DNA of 64,000 bases from Butyrivibrio proteoclasticus B316 (lineage in GTDB: Bacteria; Bacillota; Clostridia; Lachnospirales; Lachnospiraceae): positions 1,788,001-1,852,000 of the forward strand of contig NC_014387.1 of the NCBI RefSeq assembly GCF_000145035.1. The letters run 5' to 3'. The translations under genes and the position numbers were made by a program. The notes under the pieces are model-generated. The model made no database searches. It saw only the letters and a list, made by a program, of their open reading frames with translations, and was not told the origin of the DNA. Below are positions 15,839 through 25,524 of the stretch, one piece after another. How positions within the stretch are numbered: the first letter of the stretch is position 1; every line of letters begins with the position of its first letter.

Positions 15839-18800
15839 ATGATTTCCAAAGATTACACACTTGGTATTGATATTGGTTCCACTACGGTCAAGATTGCACT
15901 TCTGGACTCTGAGCATAATATTGTTTTTTCAGATTACAAGAGACATTTTGCCAATATACAGGAAACTCTTTCCGACTTATTACAGGAAGCAGTCAAGGTT
16001 AGCGGCAATGTCACTCTTCATCCTGTTATAACAGGTTCAGGCGGTCTGACTCTTGCCAAGCATCTGGAAGTTCCTTTTGTTCAGGAAGTAATCGCTGTAT
16101 CTACTTCCCTCAAAGAACTTGCTCCCAAAACTGATGTTGCCATTGAGCTTGGCGGTGAAGATGCCAAGATCATTTATTTTGAAGGTGGCAACGTGGAACA
16201 GCGTATGAATGGTATCTGTGCCGGAGGTACCGGTTCATTTATCGATCAGATGGCTGCTCTTTTACAGACAGATGCATCAGGTCTTAATGAATATGCCAGA
16301 AATTATAATTCACTATACACAATAGCTGCCAGGTGCGGTGTATTTGCCAAATCTGATATACAGCCTCTTATCAATGAAGGAGCAACCAAGGAAGACCTTG
16401 CTGCTTCCATTTTCCAGGCTGTTGTTAATCAGACTATTTCAGGTCTTGCATGTGGTAAACCAATCAGAGGACATGTTGCGTTCCTTGGAGGTCCTCTCCA
16501 CTTCCTTGATCAGCTTAAAGCTTCGTTTATCAGAACCCTTAAGCTTGATGAGGAACACACTATAGATACAGATAATTCACATCTTTTTGCAGCTATAGGT
16601 TCTGCTCTTAATGCTAAAGAGGAAACATTCTATACCATGGATGAAATGGTTGGAAAGCTTTCTCATAAGATTGTCATGGATGCAGAAGTATCAAGACTTG
16701 ATCCTCTTTTCAAAAATGAAGAAGAATACAAAGCATTCAGAAACAGACAGGACCAGTACAAGGTTAAGACTAGAAAACTTGATACCTATAAGGGCAAGGC
16801 TTTCCTTGGAATCGATGCTGGTTCTACAACTACAAAATGTGCGCTTATAAGCGAAGACGGTGATCTCCTGTATTCATTCTATTCCAGCAATAACGGAAGC
16901 CCACTCAAAACTGCTATATCTTCTATCCAGGAGATTTATAAGCTTATGCCTGAAGGTGTCCGTATTGCACGTGCATGCTCAACAGGTTATGGAGAAGCTC
17001 TTCTTAAGTCAGCCCTTCTTTTGGATGACGGCGAAGTTGAGACAATTGCCCATTACAATGCTGCTGCATTCTTTGATCCTGAAGTCGATTGTATCCTTGA
17101 TATTGGCGGTCAGGACATGAAATGTATTCATATCAAGAACCAGTCAGTAGATTCTGTTCAGCTCAATGAAGCATGTTCATCAGGATGCGGTTCTTTCATA
17201 GAAACTTTTGCTAAATCCCTTGATTACAGTGTTCAGGACTTTGCTAAAGTAGCTCTTTATGCCAAGTCTCCTGTAGATCTTGGAACCAGATGCACTGTAT
17301 TCATGAACTCCAGAGTTAAGCAAGCTCAAAAAGAAGGAGCTGATGTAGCTGATATTTCTTCAGGTCTTGCTTATTCTGTTATCAAAAATGCTCTTTTCAA
17401 GGTAATCAAGGTTTCCGATGCCAAGGATCTTGGTAATCACATAGTTGTACAGGGCGGTACTTTCTACAATGATGCTGTTCTTAGGGCATTTGAGATCATA
17501 TCCGGAGCTCAGGCAATTCGTCCTGATATCGCCGGTATCATGGGTGCTTTTGGAGCTGCTCTTATTGCAAGAGACCGTTATGCAGAGACTGATGGATACC
17601 AGACAACTATGCTGTCAATCGATCAGATCAATAATCTGGAATATACAACCAGCATGACAACTTGTCAGGGATGTACAAACCACTGCAGACTTACGATCAA
17701 TAAATTTACAGGTGGTCGTCAGCACATTTCAGGTAACAGATGTGAAAGAGGAATCGGCAAAGTTAAAAATGCTGCTGGAATCCCTAACCTGTTCGATTAC
17801 AAATACAAAAGAATATTTGGTTATGAGCCACTCTCTGCTGATAAGGCAACCAGAGGAACTGTAGGTATACCAAGAGTTCTTAATTTCTATGAAAACTATC
17901 CATTCTGGTTTACTTTCTTTACCAAGCTTGGATACAGAGTAGTACTCTCCCCTCGTTCAACTCATCAGATTTATGAACTCGGTATTGAGTCTATTCCTAG
18001 TGAATCAGAGTGTTATCCTGCCAAGATCAGCCATGGTCATGTTGAATGGCTGATCAAGCAGAATGTTGATTTTATCTTTTACCCTGGCCTTTTCTATGAA
18101 CGTGAAGAAGTAGAAGGAGCTACAAACCACTATAACTGCCCTATTGTCACTTCTTATTCTGAGAATATCAAGAACAATGTTGAGGCAATCACAAATGGTG
18201 ATGTTAAGCTCAGGAATCCATTTATGGCATTTACATCTCTTGAGACAGTCACTACTGCTCTTGTTAAAGAGTTCAGCGAGATTCCTGCTGAAGAGCTGAT
18301 TGCTGCAGCAAAGGATGGCTGGGAAGAAATGGATAGAGCCAGAAAAGATGTACAGAAGAAGGGTGAAGAAACACTTAAATGGATTGAAGAAAACGGTAAG
18401 CATGGTATTGTACTTGCCGGTCGTCCTTATCACATCGATCCGGAGATCAACCATGGAATTCCTGATATGATATGTTCCTATGGTGTTGCCGTCCTTACAG
18501 AAGACAGTGTATCTCATTTAGGTCATCCTGAGAGACCTCTTATCGTATCAGACCAGTGGATGTATCATTCAAGACTTTACGCCGCTGCAAGTTTTGTCAG
18601 AACAAGAGATGATATCGATCTTATTCAGCTTAACTCCTTCGGGTGTGGTCTGGATGCAGTAACAACCGATCAGGTCAATGATATTCTTTCAGGTTCTGAT
18701 AAGATTTATACATGCCTTAAGATTGATGAAGTAAACAACCTTGGAAGTGCCCGTATCAGAGTGCGTTCTCTTCTTGCTGCAATACGCGTACGTAAGCAAA

Positions 18801-20089
18801 AGAACAAACAGAGAACCATTCGCGAAACTGCTAATCACAGAGTTCTGTTTACAGAAGACATGCGCAAAAACTACACTCTTTTGTGCCCACAGATGTCTCC
18901 TATCCATTTCGATATCTTAGAGCCAGCCTTTGCAGCTTGCGGTTATAACTTTGTTGTAATGCAGAATGATAACAGACACGCTATAGATATGGGGCTTAAA
19001 TATGTTAATAACGATGCCTGCTACCCTTCACTTTGGGTTGTTGGTCAGATTATGGATGAACTTCATTCCGGTAAATATGACCTCAACAGAACTGCTGTAA
19101 TCATGTCTCAGACTGGTGGTGGGTGCAGAGCAACAAACTATGTCGGCTTTATCAGACGAGCTCTTAAAAAAGCCGGTATGGAGCAGATTCCTGTAGTTTC
19201 TCTGAACCTTTCAAAGCTTGAATCCAATCCAGGATTCCACATCAATTTTGAAATGCTTGAGAGAGCTGCCTATGGTGCTGTTTTTGGCGACATATTCATG
19301 AGATGTGTATACAGAATGCGTCCTTACGAAAAGGTTGAAGGTTCTGTAAATGCCTGCCACGAAAAATGGCTTCCAGTTGTAAAAGAATTTGTTACAAGCA
19401 AACATATGAGTTTTATAAAGTTCCAGAGATTATGCAGACAGATAATCGAAGACTTTGACAGAATAGAGATTACAGATGAAGTTAAACCAAGAGTTGGTGT
19501 TGTAGGCGAAATTCTTGTAAAATTCGCTCCTGCTGCTAATAACCACCTTGTAGAACTTCTCGAAGCTGAAGGCGCAGAAGCTGTTGTTCCGGATCTTATA
19601 GACTTCATGCTCTATTGCTTCTACAACCAGATTTACAAAGCTCAGGAACTTGGAACATCCAAGAAAACAGCAAACCTTATGAAGCTTGCTATTTGGGCTA
19701 TCGAAAAGCTTAGAGGTGGTGCAACAAAGGCCTTTGAGAGAAGTAAGCATTTTGATCCACCAACAAGTATTTATAAGCTCGTTGAATATGCTAAGCCTAT
19801 CGTTTCTATCGGCAACCAGACTGGTGAAGGATGGTTCCTTACAGGTGAAATGGTTGAACTGATCAAGGAAGGCGCTACAAATATTGTTTGTACACAGCCA
19901 TTTGGATGTCTTCCTAATCACGTTGTTGGTAAGGGTGTAATCAAGCAGATGCGACATATGTACCCAGGTTGTAACATTGTAGCTATTGACTATGATCCAG
20001 GTGCATCAGAAGTTAACCAGCTTAACCGTATCAAGCTCATGCTCTCTACCGCTCAGCGCAAGGTTGAAGAGGAGAAAAAAGCAATTTAA
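15839..20089 (+). CDS. Large 2-hydroxyacyl-CoA dehydratase activase-type protein (tandem BadF/BadG + DUF2229 + HgdB-like)
   Basis: 1416 residues. Two ASKHA ATPase domains of the BadF/BadG/BcrA/HgdC family come first: GIDIGSTTVKIALLD at residue 9 and GIDAGSTTTKCALIS near 325. Each carries the Cys pair that bridges a [4Fe-4S] cluster between subunits (GICAGGTGSF with RCGVFAKSD; EACSSGCGSF with TRCTVFMNS). A Cys-rich stretch follows (TCQGCTNHC, then NRCERG) near 600-630. Next is a DUF2229-like domain, and finally an HgdB-like part. Single-subunit activators fire electrons into 2-hydroxyacyl-CoA dehydratases; the role of this giant form is not established. No dehydratase subunit genes lie beside it. 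It has its own promoter and terminator. Confidence 0.88.
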   Translation: MISKDYTLGIDIGSTTVKIALLDSEHNIVFSDYKRHFANIQETLSDLLQEAVKVSGNVTLHPVITGSGGLTLAKHLEVPFVQEVIAVSTSLKELAPKTDVAIELGGEDAKIIYFEGGNVEQRMNGICAGGTGSFIDQMAALLQTDASGLNEYARNYNSLYTIAARCGVFAKSDIQPLINEGATKEDLAASIFQAVVNQTISGLACGKPIRGHVAFLGGPLHFLDQLKASFIRTLKLDEEHTIDTDNSHLFAAIGSALNAKEETFYTMDEMVGKLSHKIVMDAEVSRLDPLFKNEEEYKAFRNRQDQYKVKTRKLDTYKGKAFLGIDAGSTTTKCALISEDGDLLYSFYSSNNGSPLKTAISSIQEIYKLMPEGVRIARACSTGYGEALLKSALLLDDGEVETIAHYNAAAFFDPEVDCILDIGGQDMKCIHIKNQSVDSVQLNEACSSGCGSFIETFAKSLDYSVQDFAKVALYAKSPVDLGTRCTVFMNSRVKQAQKEGADVADISSGLAYSVIKNALFKVIKVSDAKDLGNHIVVQGGTFYNDAVLRAFEIISGAQAIRPDIAGIMGAFGAALIARDRYAETDGYQTTMLSIDQINNLEYTTSMTTCQGCTNHCRLTINKFTGGRQHISGNRCERGIGKVKNAAGIPNLFDYKYKRIFGYEPLSADKATRGTVGIPRVLNFYENYPFWFTFFTKLGYRVVLSPRSTHQIYELGIESIPSESECYPAKISHGHVEWLIKQNVDFIFYPGLFYEREEVEGATNHYNCPIVTSYSENIKNNVEAITNGDVKLRNPFMAFTSLETVTTALVKEFSEIPAEELIAAAKDGWEEMDRARKDVQKKGEETLKWIEENGKHGIVLAGRPYHIDPEINHGIPDMICSYGVAVLTEDSVSHLGHPERPLIVSDQWMYHSRLYAAASFVRTRDDIDLIQLNSFGCGLDAVTTDQVNDILSGSDKIYTCLKIDEVNNLGSARIRVRSLLAAIRVRKQKNKQRTIRETANHRVLFTEDMRKNYTLLCPQMSPIHFDILEPAFAACGYNFVVMQNDNRHAIDMGLKYVNNDACYPSLWVVGQIMDELHSGKYDLNRTAVIMSQTGGGCRATNYVGFIRRALKKAGMEQIPVVSLNLSKLESNPGFHINFEMLERAAYGAVFGDIFMRCVYRMRPYEKVEGSVNACHEKWLPVVKEFVTSKHMSFIKFQRLCRQIIEDFDRIEITDEVKPRVGVVGEILVKFAPAANNHLVELLEAEGAEAVVPDLIDFMLYCFYNQIYKAQELGTSKKTANLMKLAIWAIEKLRGGATKAFERSKHFDPPTSIYKLVEYAKPIVSIGNQTGEGWFLTGEMVELIKEGATNIVCTQPFGCLPNHVVGKGVIKQMRHMYPGCNIVAIDYDPGASEVNQLNRIKLMLSTAQRKVEEEKKAI

Positions 20090-20100
20090 TTATTTATAAC

Positions 20101-20155
20101 AAAAAGCCCGAGAAATCTTATTGAATTATTATCATAAGATTTTCCCGGGCTTTTA
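20101..20155. terminator. Bidirectional terminator between convergent genes
   Basis: Long hairpin with AAAAGCCCG-A-GAAATCTTAT pairing to ATAAGATTTTCCCGGGCTTTT. T-runs occur on both strands, serving the activase gene (plus) and the surface protein gene (minus). Confidence 0.9.
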
Positions 20156-20210
20156 TTATCTCGTATTTCTTATTCTGTAGGCTTTATTATTATCTCATTT
20201 GTTTTTTCTA

Positions 20211-22970
20211 TTATTTTCTATTAGTTTTACGATGCATTCTTCTATAACGCCACAAATTGATATAGCAAATAAGGGCAAGAACAAGTGCAATCAATATAAC
20301 AATGATCAGTTGCAATACAAGTTTATTAACATTTACAGCTTCATAGGCTATAGAATACTCAGAAAATTTATCTGTTCTGAAAGTAACTGTGTCAGGGTCA
20401 TCATCAAGGTCTCTTAATATATCAACTACGCCATTATGATTTCTTAATACACAATAATTTCTTCCCGACTTTTTATAGGCATCTGGAATAGGCAACACTA
20501 CAAGAAGTTCACTTCCTGTTTTGGTGAGTACTTCACTAGATCCGTTTTCAGACTTCATAATAAAGAAATCAAAATAGCAAAGCGGTTTATAGCCTATCTT
20601 TGTTTGCATCAACTTTTTGGTAGCTGCATCAACTGTGGCAGAATTATCTGTAATGCTGACATTAAACAAAATTGGATTTCCGCTTAAAACTGATACTTTT
20701 TCGTCTTCCGTAAGTGTAGCTGATACAACAGTTTCAAAGTTAATAAGTGAAGGATTATCAAAATACAGACCTTGTGATGTTTCCTGTGTATACGCAGCAA
20801 AAGAATTATTAACAGTAACCTGAAGCACGCCAGTTTCATAAGCCTCTTTCAAAAGAGCCATCTCAGCGTTATCGTTTATCAGCCTTCTGACTGTAGCATC
20901 ATCAAGTCCGTATTTAGCCATGATGCTGTTGTTAGAAGCTAGCTCATTATTAGCATTATTAGCAGGAGTATCATCAAGAGGAACAAAGGTATCTTCTATA
21001 TAGTCCTCACCATCGAGTTCTCCTTCTTCCTGTTTTGTTTCCTCTTTTACAATGTTTTGCTCAGGTACAGCTCCCTGATTTGCAGTTTCTGTAGAATACT
21101 CTGTCTTTTTCGTTTCCTTTTTTTGTGGAGCAACAGCCTGTTGCCCCGTAGATGAGGAATTTTTTTGAGGTGCAGCCTGAACTTTCTCAAAAGTTGCTGT
21201 AATAGTATGTGCCTTTCCTACCTGATTGAATGTATAACTGGCAGCTGGGCCAATGTTTTTACCATCAACAGTTACGTTTTTAACTGTATAATTAGCACTT
21301 GGAACTATCTGATAAGTTATACTTCCACCTTCCTGAACAGTATACTCTCCACTTGGTACTATTGAACCACCCTCATTTGTAATACCTGAAACAACCTTAT
21401 ATGTTTTTACTTCTCTTTTCCTAAAGCTTGCAGTAATATTTAAATCATTTTCAATTTTATCAATTACATATTCTGTGTTATAAGAAACAACCTGTCCATT
21501 TACAATCCAACCGGCGAACTCATATCCATCATAGGCTCTTTGCTTGATTACAACCTTTTTGCCTTTATCATATTTACCTGCGCCCTCATAAGTTCCGGTA
21601 TCCTGCGGTGTTACAGATACATAAACATTATACTTATTTCTAGTAAATACAGCTGTTATATTTCTGTCCGATGTAACATTATTTAGCTGAATAGAATTCG
21701 AAGTACTTAGAGTTTTATTGTTTTCAACAAATTCCTTAAAGGCATAGCCCTCTTTAGCTTTAGCTGTGATGGTTATATTTCCGCCACTTTGAATCACGCA
21801 GCTGTCAGTAATAGTTCCTCCGTCAGTTGTATTTACACTGGTTTTGATATAACAAGTTGTTCTTGTAAATTTCGCAACTACTTTTCTGTCTGATGTAATA
21901 TTTGTAAGGTCAAAAGCTGGGGCAGTTGATATAAGATTGCTGCCTTCATACCAGCCGGAAAATGAAAAATTATTATTTGGAGAAGCTGAGATACGTACAG
22001 ATCCGCCATTTCTTACAGCACCTCCGCCTGCCACAGCGCCTCCACCAACAGGATCAGCAGAAACACTTACAATATGATCTACAGGCTGAAGATTTACAAT
22101 TGAGCTATCATAAAATCTTGTATCTTGTTTGGATGTTGCAATAACAGCAAGGGTTGTAGATGTCTCATCAGCAGATACTGATAAAACGCCGTCAGAATTA
22201 ATTGTTGTTTTAGTTGTATTATTGCCTGTAACAGACCAGCTTACTCCTTGGTTATAGCCATTACCGCCCTTTACTTTTGCAGAAAACTGATAGGACTTAC
22301 CGCATGGCAATGAAACTGTAGCCGGTATAATCTCAACAGATTCAACATATGGCTCATTCTTTTTTATTGTCATCGTTACAGTAACCTGCACTCTATGGTG
22401 CTGCCTTATATCATTGGCAGAGTAAAATACATAATAAGCACAATAATCGCCTGCAGGGAGGCTGGTATCTGCGACAATATAAAAAGGAATCTGCGATCCC
22501 GGATTTGTATCAAGACTTGCCCCAGGTGCAACTTCAAGGTCAAAAGCTGTTGAAGGATCATACTCATCCCAAGTAATAGGAAATGGAGTTTCACCTGTAT
22601 TAACAATACTAAACTTCTGAATATCAATGTAATCATTCTGATAAACTATGCCATAATTCAGATTGGGAGTATAGCATGTAAGATCGTAATCAAATGGGTC
22701 ATATTGAATTTCCTCATTTGATGGCTCATTATCAGAGCTGTAATCCTGGTTTCCATCACCAGAGGTAAAGGTAACATCATAATTATCATTCTCTGGCTCA
22801 GACATTATTTCTATGTCGTAGTCGTCAAAAGAAGTATCCTCATCGTCATTAGTTATTTCTTCATTTTCCTTAGCATAAACATAATGGAGTTGAATCGTGG
22901 AAACGGCAGAAATAACGAGACATAAAGCAAGAACAATAGCATTCACCCTCGCAAAGAAATTATTTTTCAT
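20211..22970 (-). CDS. Secreted, membrane-anchored surface protein with Ig-like and InlB-type B repeats
   Basis: 919 residues with a signal peptide (about 1-33), a very acidic stretch (35-95), a beta-rich domain, a Big2-like domain near 215-295 (VESVEIIPATVSLPCGKSYQ), and four or five divergent InlB B-type repeats from about 300 to 610 (pattern G-Y-x-F-x-x-W/F ... I-T-A-x-F). A Gln/Lys/Glu-rich linker (about 615-690) and a further domain follow. A C-terminal membrane helix (about 884-908) is followed by a basic tail RYRRMHRKTNRK; there is no LPxTG. Such proteins are usually adhesins or wall proteins. AGGAGG precedes ATG 22970. It is convergent with the activase gene and has its own promoter candidate. 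Confidence 0.82.
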   Translation of the reverse strand: MKNNFFARVNAIVLALCLVISAVSTIQLHYVYAKENEEITNDDEDTSFDDYDIEIMSEPENDNYDVTFTSGDGNQDYSSDNEPSNEEIQYDPFDYDLTCYTPNLNYGIVYQNDYIDIQKFSIVNTGETPFPITWDEYDPSTAFDLEVAPGASLDTNPGSQIPFYIVADTSLPAGDYCAYYVFYSANDIRQHHRVQVTVTMTIKKNEPYVESVEIIPATVSLPCGKSYQFSAKVKGGNGYNQGVSWSVTGNNTTKTTINSDGVLSVSADETSTTLAVIATSKQDTRFYDSSIVNLQPVDHIVSVSADPVGGGAVAGGGAVRNGGSVRISASPNNNFSFSGWYEGSNLISTAPAFDLTNITSDRKVVAKFTRTTCYIKTSVNTTDGGTITDSCVIQSGGNITITAKAKEGYAFKEFVENNKTLSTSNSIQLNNVTSDRNITAVFTRNKYNVYVSVTPQDTGTYEGAGKYDKGKKVVIKQRAYDGYEFAGWIVNGQVVSYNTEYVIDKIENDLNITASFRKREVKTYKVVSGITNEGGSIVPSGEYTVQEGGSITYQIVPSANYTVKNVTVDGKNIGPAASYTFNQVGKAHTITATFEKVQAAPQKNSSSTGQQAVAPQKKETKKTEYSTETANQGAVPEQNIVKEETKQEEGELDGEDYIEDTFVPLDDTPANNANNELASNNSIMAKYGLDDATVRRLINDNAEMALLKEAYETGVLQVTVNNSFAAYTQETSQGLYFDNPSLINFETVVSATLTEDEKVSVLSGNPILFNVSITDNSATVDAATKKLMQTKIGYKPLCYFDFFIMKSENGSSEVLTKTGSELLVVLPIPDAYKKSGRNYCVLRNHNGVVDILRDLDDDPDTVTFRTDKFSEYSIAYEAVNVNKLVLQLIIVILIALVLALICYINLWRYRRMHRKTNRK

Positions 22971-23005
22971 TATTATTCCTCCTCATCGAAATAAAACTTC
23001 ACTAT

Positions 23006-23034
23006 ATTATGATAACATTTATAAGAATATGTAA
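23006..23034 (-). promoter_or_regulatory. Candidate promoter of the surface-protein gene
   Basis: Minus-strand TTACAT (23029-23034), 17-base spacer, CATAAT (23006-23011), between the upstream gene's terminator and the ATG at 22970. Confidence 0.4.
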
Positions 23035-23041
23035 TTATAAA

Positions 23042-23075
23042 AAAATCCTGAAAGTTTTTACGCTTTCAGGATTTT
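23042..23075 (-). terminator. Terminator of the 195-residue gene
   Basis: Perfect 13-base stem (AAAATCCTGAAAG / CTTTCAGGATTTT) with an 8-base loop, followed on the minus strand by seven T. Confidence 0.88.
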
Positions 23076-23101
23076 ATACGAATATAAAAATATTGTGGAA
23101 A

Positions 23102-23689
23102 TTAATTCTGAGCTGTTTTGTCAGATACCAAACTTTTAACCAATGCATCCATTGATGTATCTGCGTAGGATTTACCATTTATGTCAGCAAAGAAATTCAA
23201 TTTACCATTTTTGTCAAGACTGATTCCAAAATTAGAAACCTCATCTTTTTCATTGGTGTTTTCACCAATTTTCTTGCCCAGATCTGAAATTTTACTCATT
23301 GCATCATCAATCTGGCCAAGGAGTTTATCTTTTGCTTCCTTATCCTGGGGAGCATCTGAAGAAAGTAGTTTCATCTCATCTTCCGAAAGGATGATACTGT
23401 ATTCAAGATCTCCTCCAATTTGTGACAGATCATCGCCCGGACCTGCAACAAATACGTCTGCATTGTCATATTTCTTTTGTAAAAGATCTACAACTTTGCC
23501 AAACATTTCGACTTCCGGAGAAAACTCCACTTTAGCACTATCTCCAAATAAATTGGAAATCCCGGTTGCCTTTTTTTCGTTAGTTTCCTTTCCAGAAGGT
23601 CCTCTGACTTTGTTTCCGGCAATAGCGCCGCGAGAATTGCCTACATCGCGTACATAATTGCCAATGTTACTACTTACACTATTAGCCAT
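23102..23689 (-). CDS. Conserved-looking soluble protein of unknown function
   Basis: 195 residues from ATG 23689, with AAGGAGG upstream. There is no signal peptide and no membrane segment. The first 55 residues are low-complexity, rich in Gly, Asn, Ser and Lys. The rest looks folded and acidic: EMFGKVVDLLQKKYDNADVF near 61, EYSIILSEDEMKLLSSD near 97, a helical middle, and a C-terminal strand pair (GISLDKNGKLNFFADING) near 151. I do not recognise the family with confidence. It is a single-gene unit with its own terminator. Weak similarity in layout to flagella-associated unknowns of Lachnospiraceae is only an impression. Confidence 0.7.
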   Translation of the reverse strand: MANSVSSNIGNYVRDVGNSRGAIAGNKVRGPSGKETNEKKATGISNLFGDSAKVEFSPEVEMFGKVVDLLQKKYDNADVFVAGPGDDLSQIGGDLEYSIILSEDEMKLLSSDAPQDKEAKDKLLGQIDDAMSKISDLGKKIGENTNEKDEVSNFGISLDKNGKLNFFADINGKSYADTSMDALVKSLVSDKTAQN

Positions 23690-23711
23690 ATTTTCCTCCT
23701 TGAATTAGTCG

Positions 23712-23729
23712 CGTAGAATCCATTCTACG
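23712..23729. promoter_or_regulatory. Palindrome in the leader of the 195-residue gene
   Basis: CGTAGAAT-CC-ATTCTACG, 8-base arms with a 2-base centre, lying 23 bases upstream of the start codon at 23689. The tight centre suggests a dimeric repressor site rather than an RNA hairpin. The rest of the 220-base gap holds the next gene's terminator and AT-rich DNA with no clear sigma-A promoter. Confidence 0.35.
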
Positions 23730-23849
23730 TGTAGTGAAAAGAATATAAATACAAAGTAACCCATTAAGAGTATCCTTATACTTAACTTCACACTATCATT
23801 CGTGTTACGCAATAACAATTAAATAAATATTAAATTTAATACTTAACGA

Positions 23850-23884
23850 AAAAAACTTCCAGATAAATAATTTTATCTGGAAGT
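23850..23884 (-). terminator. Terminator of the cytidylate-kinase-like gene
   Basis: Perfect 13-base stem (ACTTCCAGATAAA / TTTATCTGGAAGT), four-base loop, and six T downstream on the minus strand. Confidence 0.88.
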
Positions 23885-23909
23885 AAAATTTCAATATTCC
23901 AATACCTGA

Positions 23910-24542
23910 TTACTTTTTAAGGAGTTCATAGTCCTCAACATATTGCATAATGAACTTAACAGTTCCATCAATTCCAAGTATACCCGAATTGATGGAGAGA
24001 TCATAGCTATCAGCTCTGCCCCACTTCTTGGAAGAATAATAATTGTAATAGCTCTGACGCTGTTTATCCTTCTTATTCATCATATCTCTAGCCTGATCAT
24101 CAGTCTTGACATCAGCAAAACGTTCCTTGATTCGTTTGATCTTGCTCTCCTCATCAGCGTGAATGAAAATGTTTAGAACATTGTCAAAATCACTAAGAGC
24201 ATAATCAGCACAACGTCCGACTATAACACACGGGCCTTCCTCAGCAATCTTTTTGATCGTATCAAATTGTGCAAGAAATACCTTATGACTAATAGGCATA
24301 TCTACAAAACTTGAAGCGTTATATCCAAAAGAATATGTATCCATTACAAGATTATACAAGAATGAATTAGTTGGTCTCTCGTCATGATTCTGAATCATTT
24401 CTTCACAAAAGCCACTCTCTTTAGCAGCTCTACTAAGAAGTTCTTTATCATAACAGTTAATACCATAATTCTTGGCAAGTAATTCACCTATTTCTCTTCC
24501 GCCGGAACCAAACTGTCTTCCAATCGTAATAATTGTATTCAT
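23910..24542 (-). CDS. Cytidylate kinase-like family protein
   Basis: 210 residues from ATG 24542 (MNTIITIGRQFGSGGREIGE), with AGGGGTG upstream. The P-loop-like GRQFGSGGREIG at residue 8 and DKELL near 32 are characteristic of the cytidylate-kinase-like family common in Clostridia. Further family patterns are CVIVGRCADYAL near 104 and a basic lid-like region (DKQRQSYYNYYSSKKWG) near 157, ending DLSINSGILGIDG. Substrate is unknown; canonical Cmk is a different, longer relative. It follows rluD by 52 bases without an obvious terminator, so it may be the last gene of aroB-lspA-rluD. Confidence 0.87.
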   Translation of the reverse strand: MNTIITIGRQFGSGGREIGELLAKNYGINCYDKELLSRAAKESGFCEEMIQNHDERPTNSFLYNLVMDTYSFGYNASSFVDMPISHKVFLAQFDTIKKIAEEGPCVIVGRCADYALSDFDNVLNIFIHADEESKIKRIKERFADVKTDDQARDMMNKKDKQRQSYYNYYSSKKWGRADSYDLSINSGILGIDGTVKFIMQYVEDYELLKK

Positions 24543-24594
24543 ACACTCACCCCTTTTAAGCAATAATAGACGCTTTTTCTAATATTATTTTATC

Positions 24595-25524
24595 TTATTT
24601 AAGAACATTGAGCAAATGATTAAAATATTCCGGAAGCGGAGCATCTGTTTCAATATATTCACCACTTACAGGATGTATAAAACCAAGTGTTTTGGCATGA
24701 AGGCATTGACCATTTGTCTTAAACTTAGAATGTCTGCCCGATGCATACACCTCATCTCCCAAAAGTGGATGACCAATGTGGGACATGTGAACTCTTATCT
24801 GATGGGTTCTTCCGGTCTGCAGTTTACATTCTATATATGTGAATCCATCTTCAGGAAAGCGTTTCAAAACTCTGTAGTGCGTCGACGCATATTTGCCGCC
24901 TGGAACTACAGCCATCTTTTTCCTGTCGTTAACACTACGGCCTATAGGAGCTGTTACATCTCCTTCATCCTCTTTTATCACTCCATAGCATATAGCATGA
25001 TACACCCTATTTATGGAATGCTCTTTGAGCTGCTCAGCAATAGACTGATGTGCATTATCATTTTTACAAATAATTACTGACCCGGTTGTATCCTTATCAA
25101 TTCTATGTACTATTCCGGGTCTCATAACGCCATTAATACCTGAAAGATTATCTTTACAATGATACATAATGGCATTTACCAAAGTATCTTTGTAATGACC
25201 GGCAGCAGGATGAACCACCATATCCTTGGGCTTATTTACAACAACCACATCGTTATCCTCGTATATAATATCAAGTGGGATATCCTGAGGAAGTATCTGT
25301 GGTATCTCAATAGGGGGAATCTCCATTACTATCTCGTCATTTTCAGACACATGGAAGCTGGCCTTAACTACTTTACCATTACAGCTTACTTTTTTATCAT
25401 CAATAAGCTTCTTGATATAAGTTCTGGAAAGTGAATCAATCAACTCGCTTATAAGCTTGTCAATTCTCATTCCATCATATTCATCTGTTACGATAAACTC
25501 AAAAAATTCACTTTTTGATTCCAT
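24595..25524 (-). CDS. rluD: RluA/RluD-family 23S rRNA pseudouridine synthase
   Basis: 309 residues. An N-terminal S4 RNA-binding domain (RIDKLISELIDSLSRTYIKKL near 20) precedes the catalytic domain, which has the signature HRIDKDTTG near residue 139 with the catalytic Asp. Further motifs are RTHQIRVHMSHIGHPLLGDEVY near 245. The family isomerises uridines in 23S rRNA; the exact positions modified cannot be told from sequence. The ATG overlaps the lspA stop by one base (TAATG), so the two are coupled, a pairing found widely in bacteria. Confidence 0.92.
   Translation of the reverse strand: MESKSEFFEFIVTDEYDGMRIDKLISELIDSLSRTYIKKLIDDKKVSCNGKVVKASFHVSENDEIVMEIPPIEIPQILPQDIPLDIIYEDNDVVVVNKPKDMVVHPAAGHYKDTLVNAIMYHCKDNLSGINGVMRPGIVHRIDKDTTGSVIICKNDNAHQSIAEQLKEHSINRVYHAICYGVIKEDEGDVTAPIGRSVNDRKKMAVVPGGKYASTHYRVLKRFPEDGFTYIECKLQTGRTHQIRVHMSHIGHPLLGDEVYASGRHSKFKTNGQCLHAKTLGFIHPVSGEYIETDAPLPEYFNHLLNVLK

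Noticed and set aside
19430..19957. 175-residue open frame on the minus strand
   Set aside because: Antisense of the activase gene; composition is that of a reversed coding strand.
23690..23909. Small RNA gene in the 220-base gap
   Set aside because: Only a palindrome and the neighbour's terminator are seen; no promoter-terminator pair defines an RNA.
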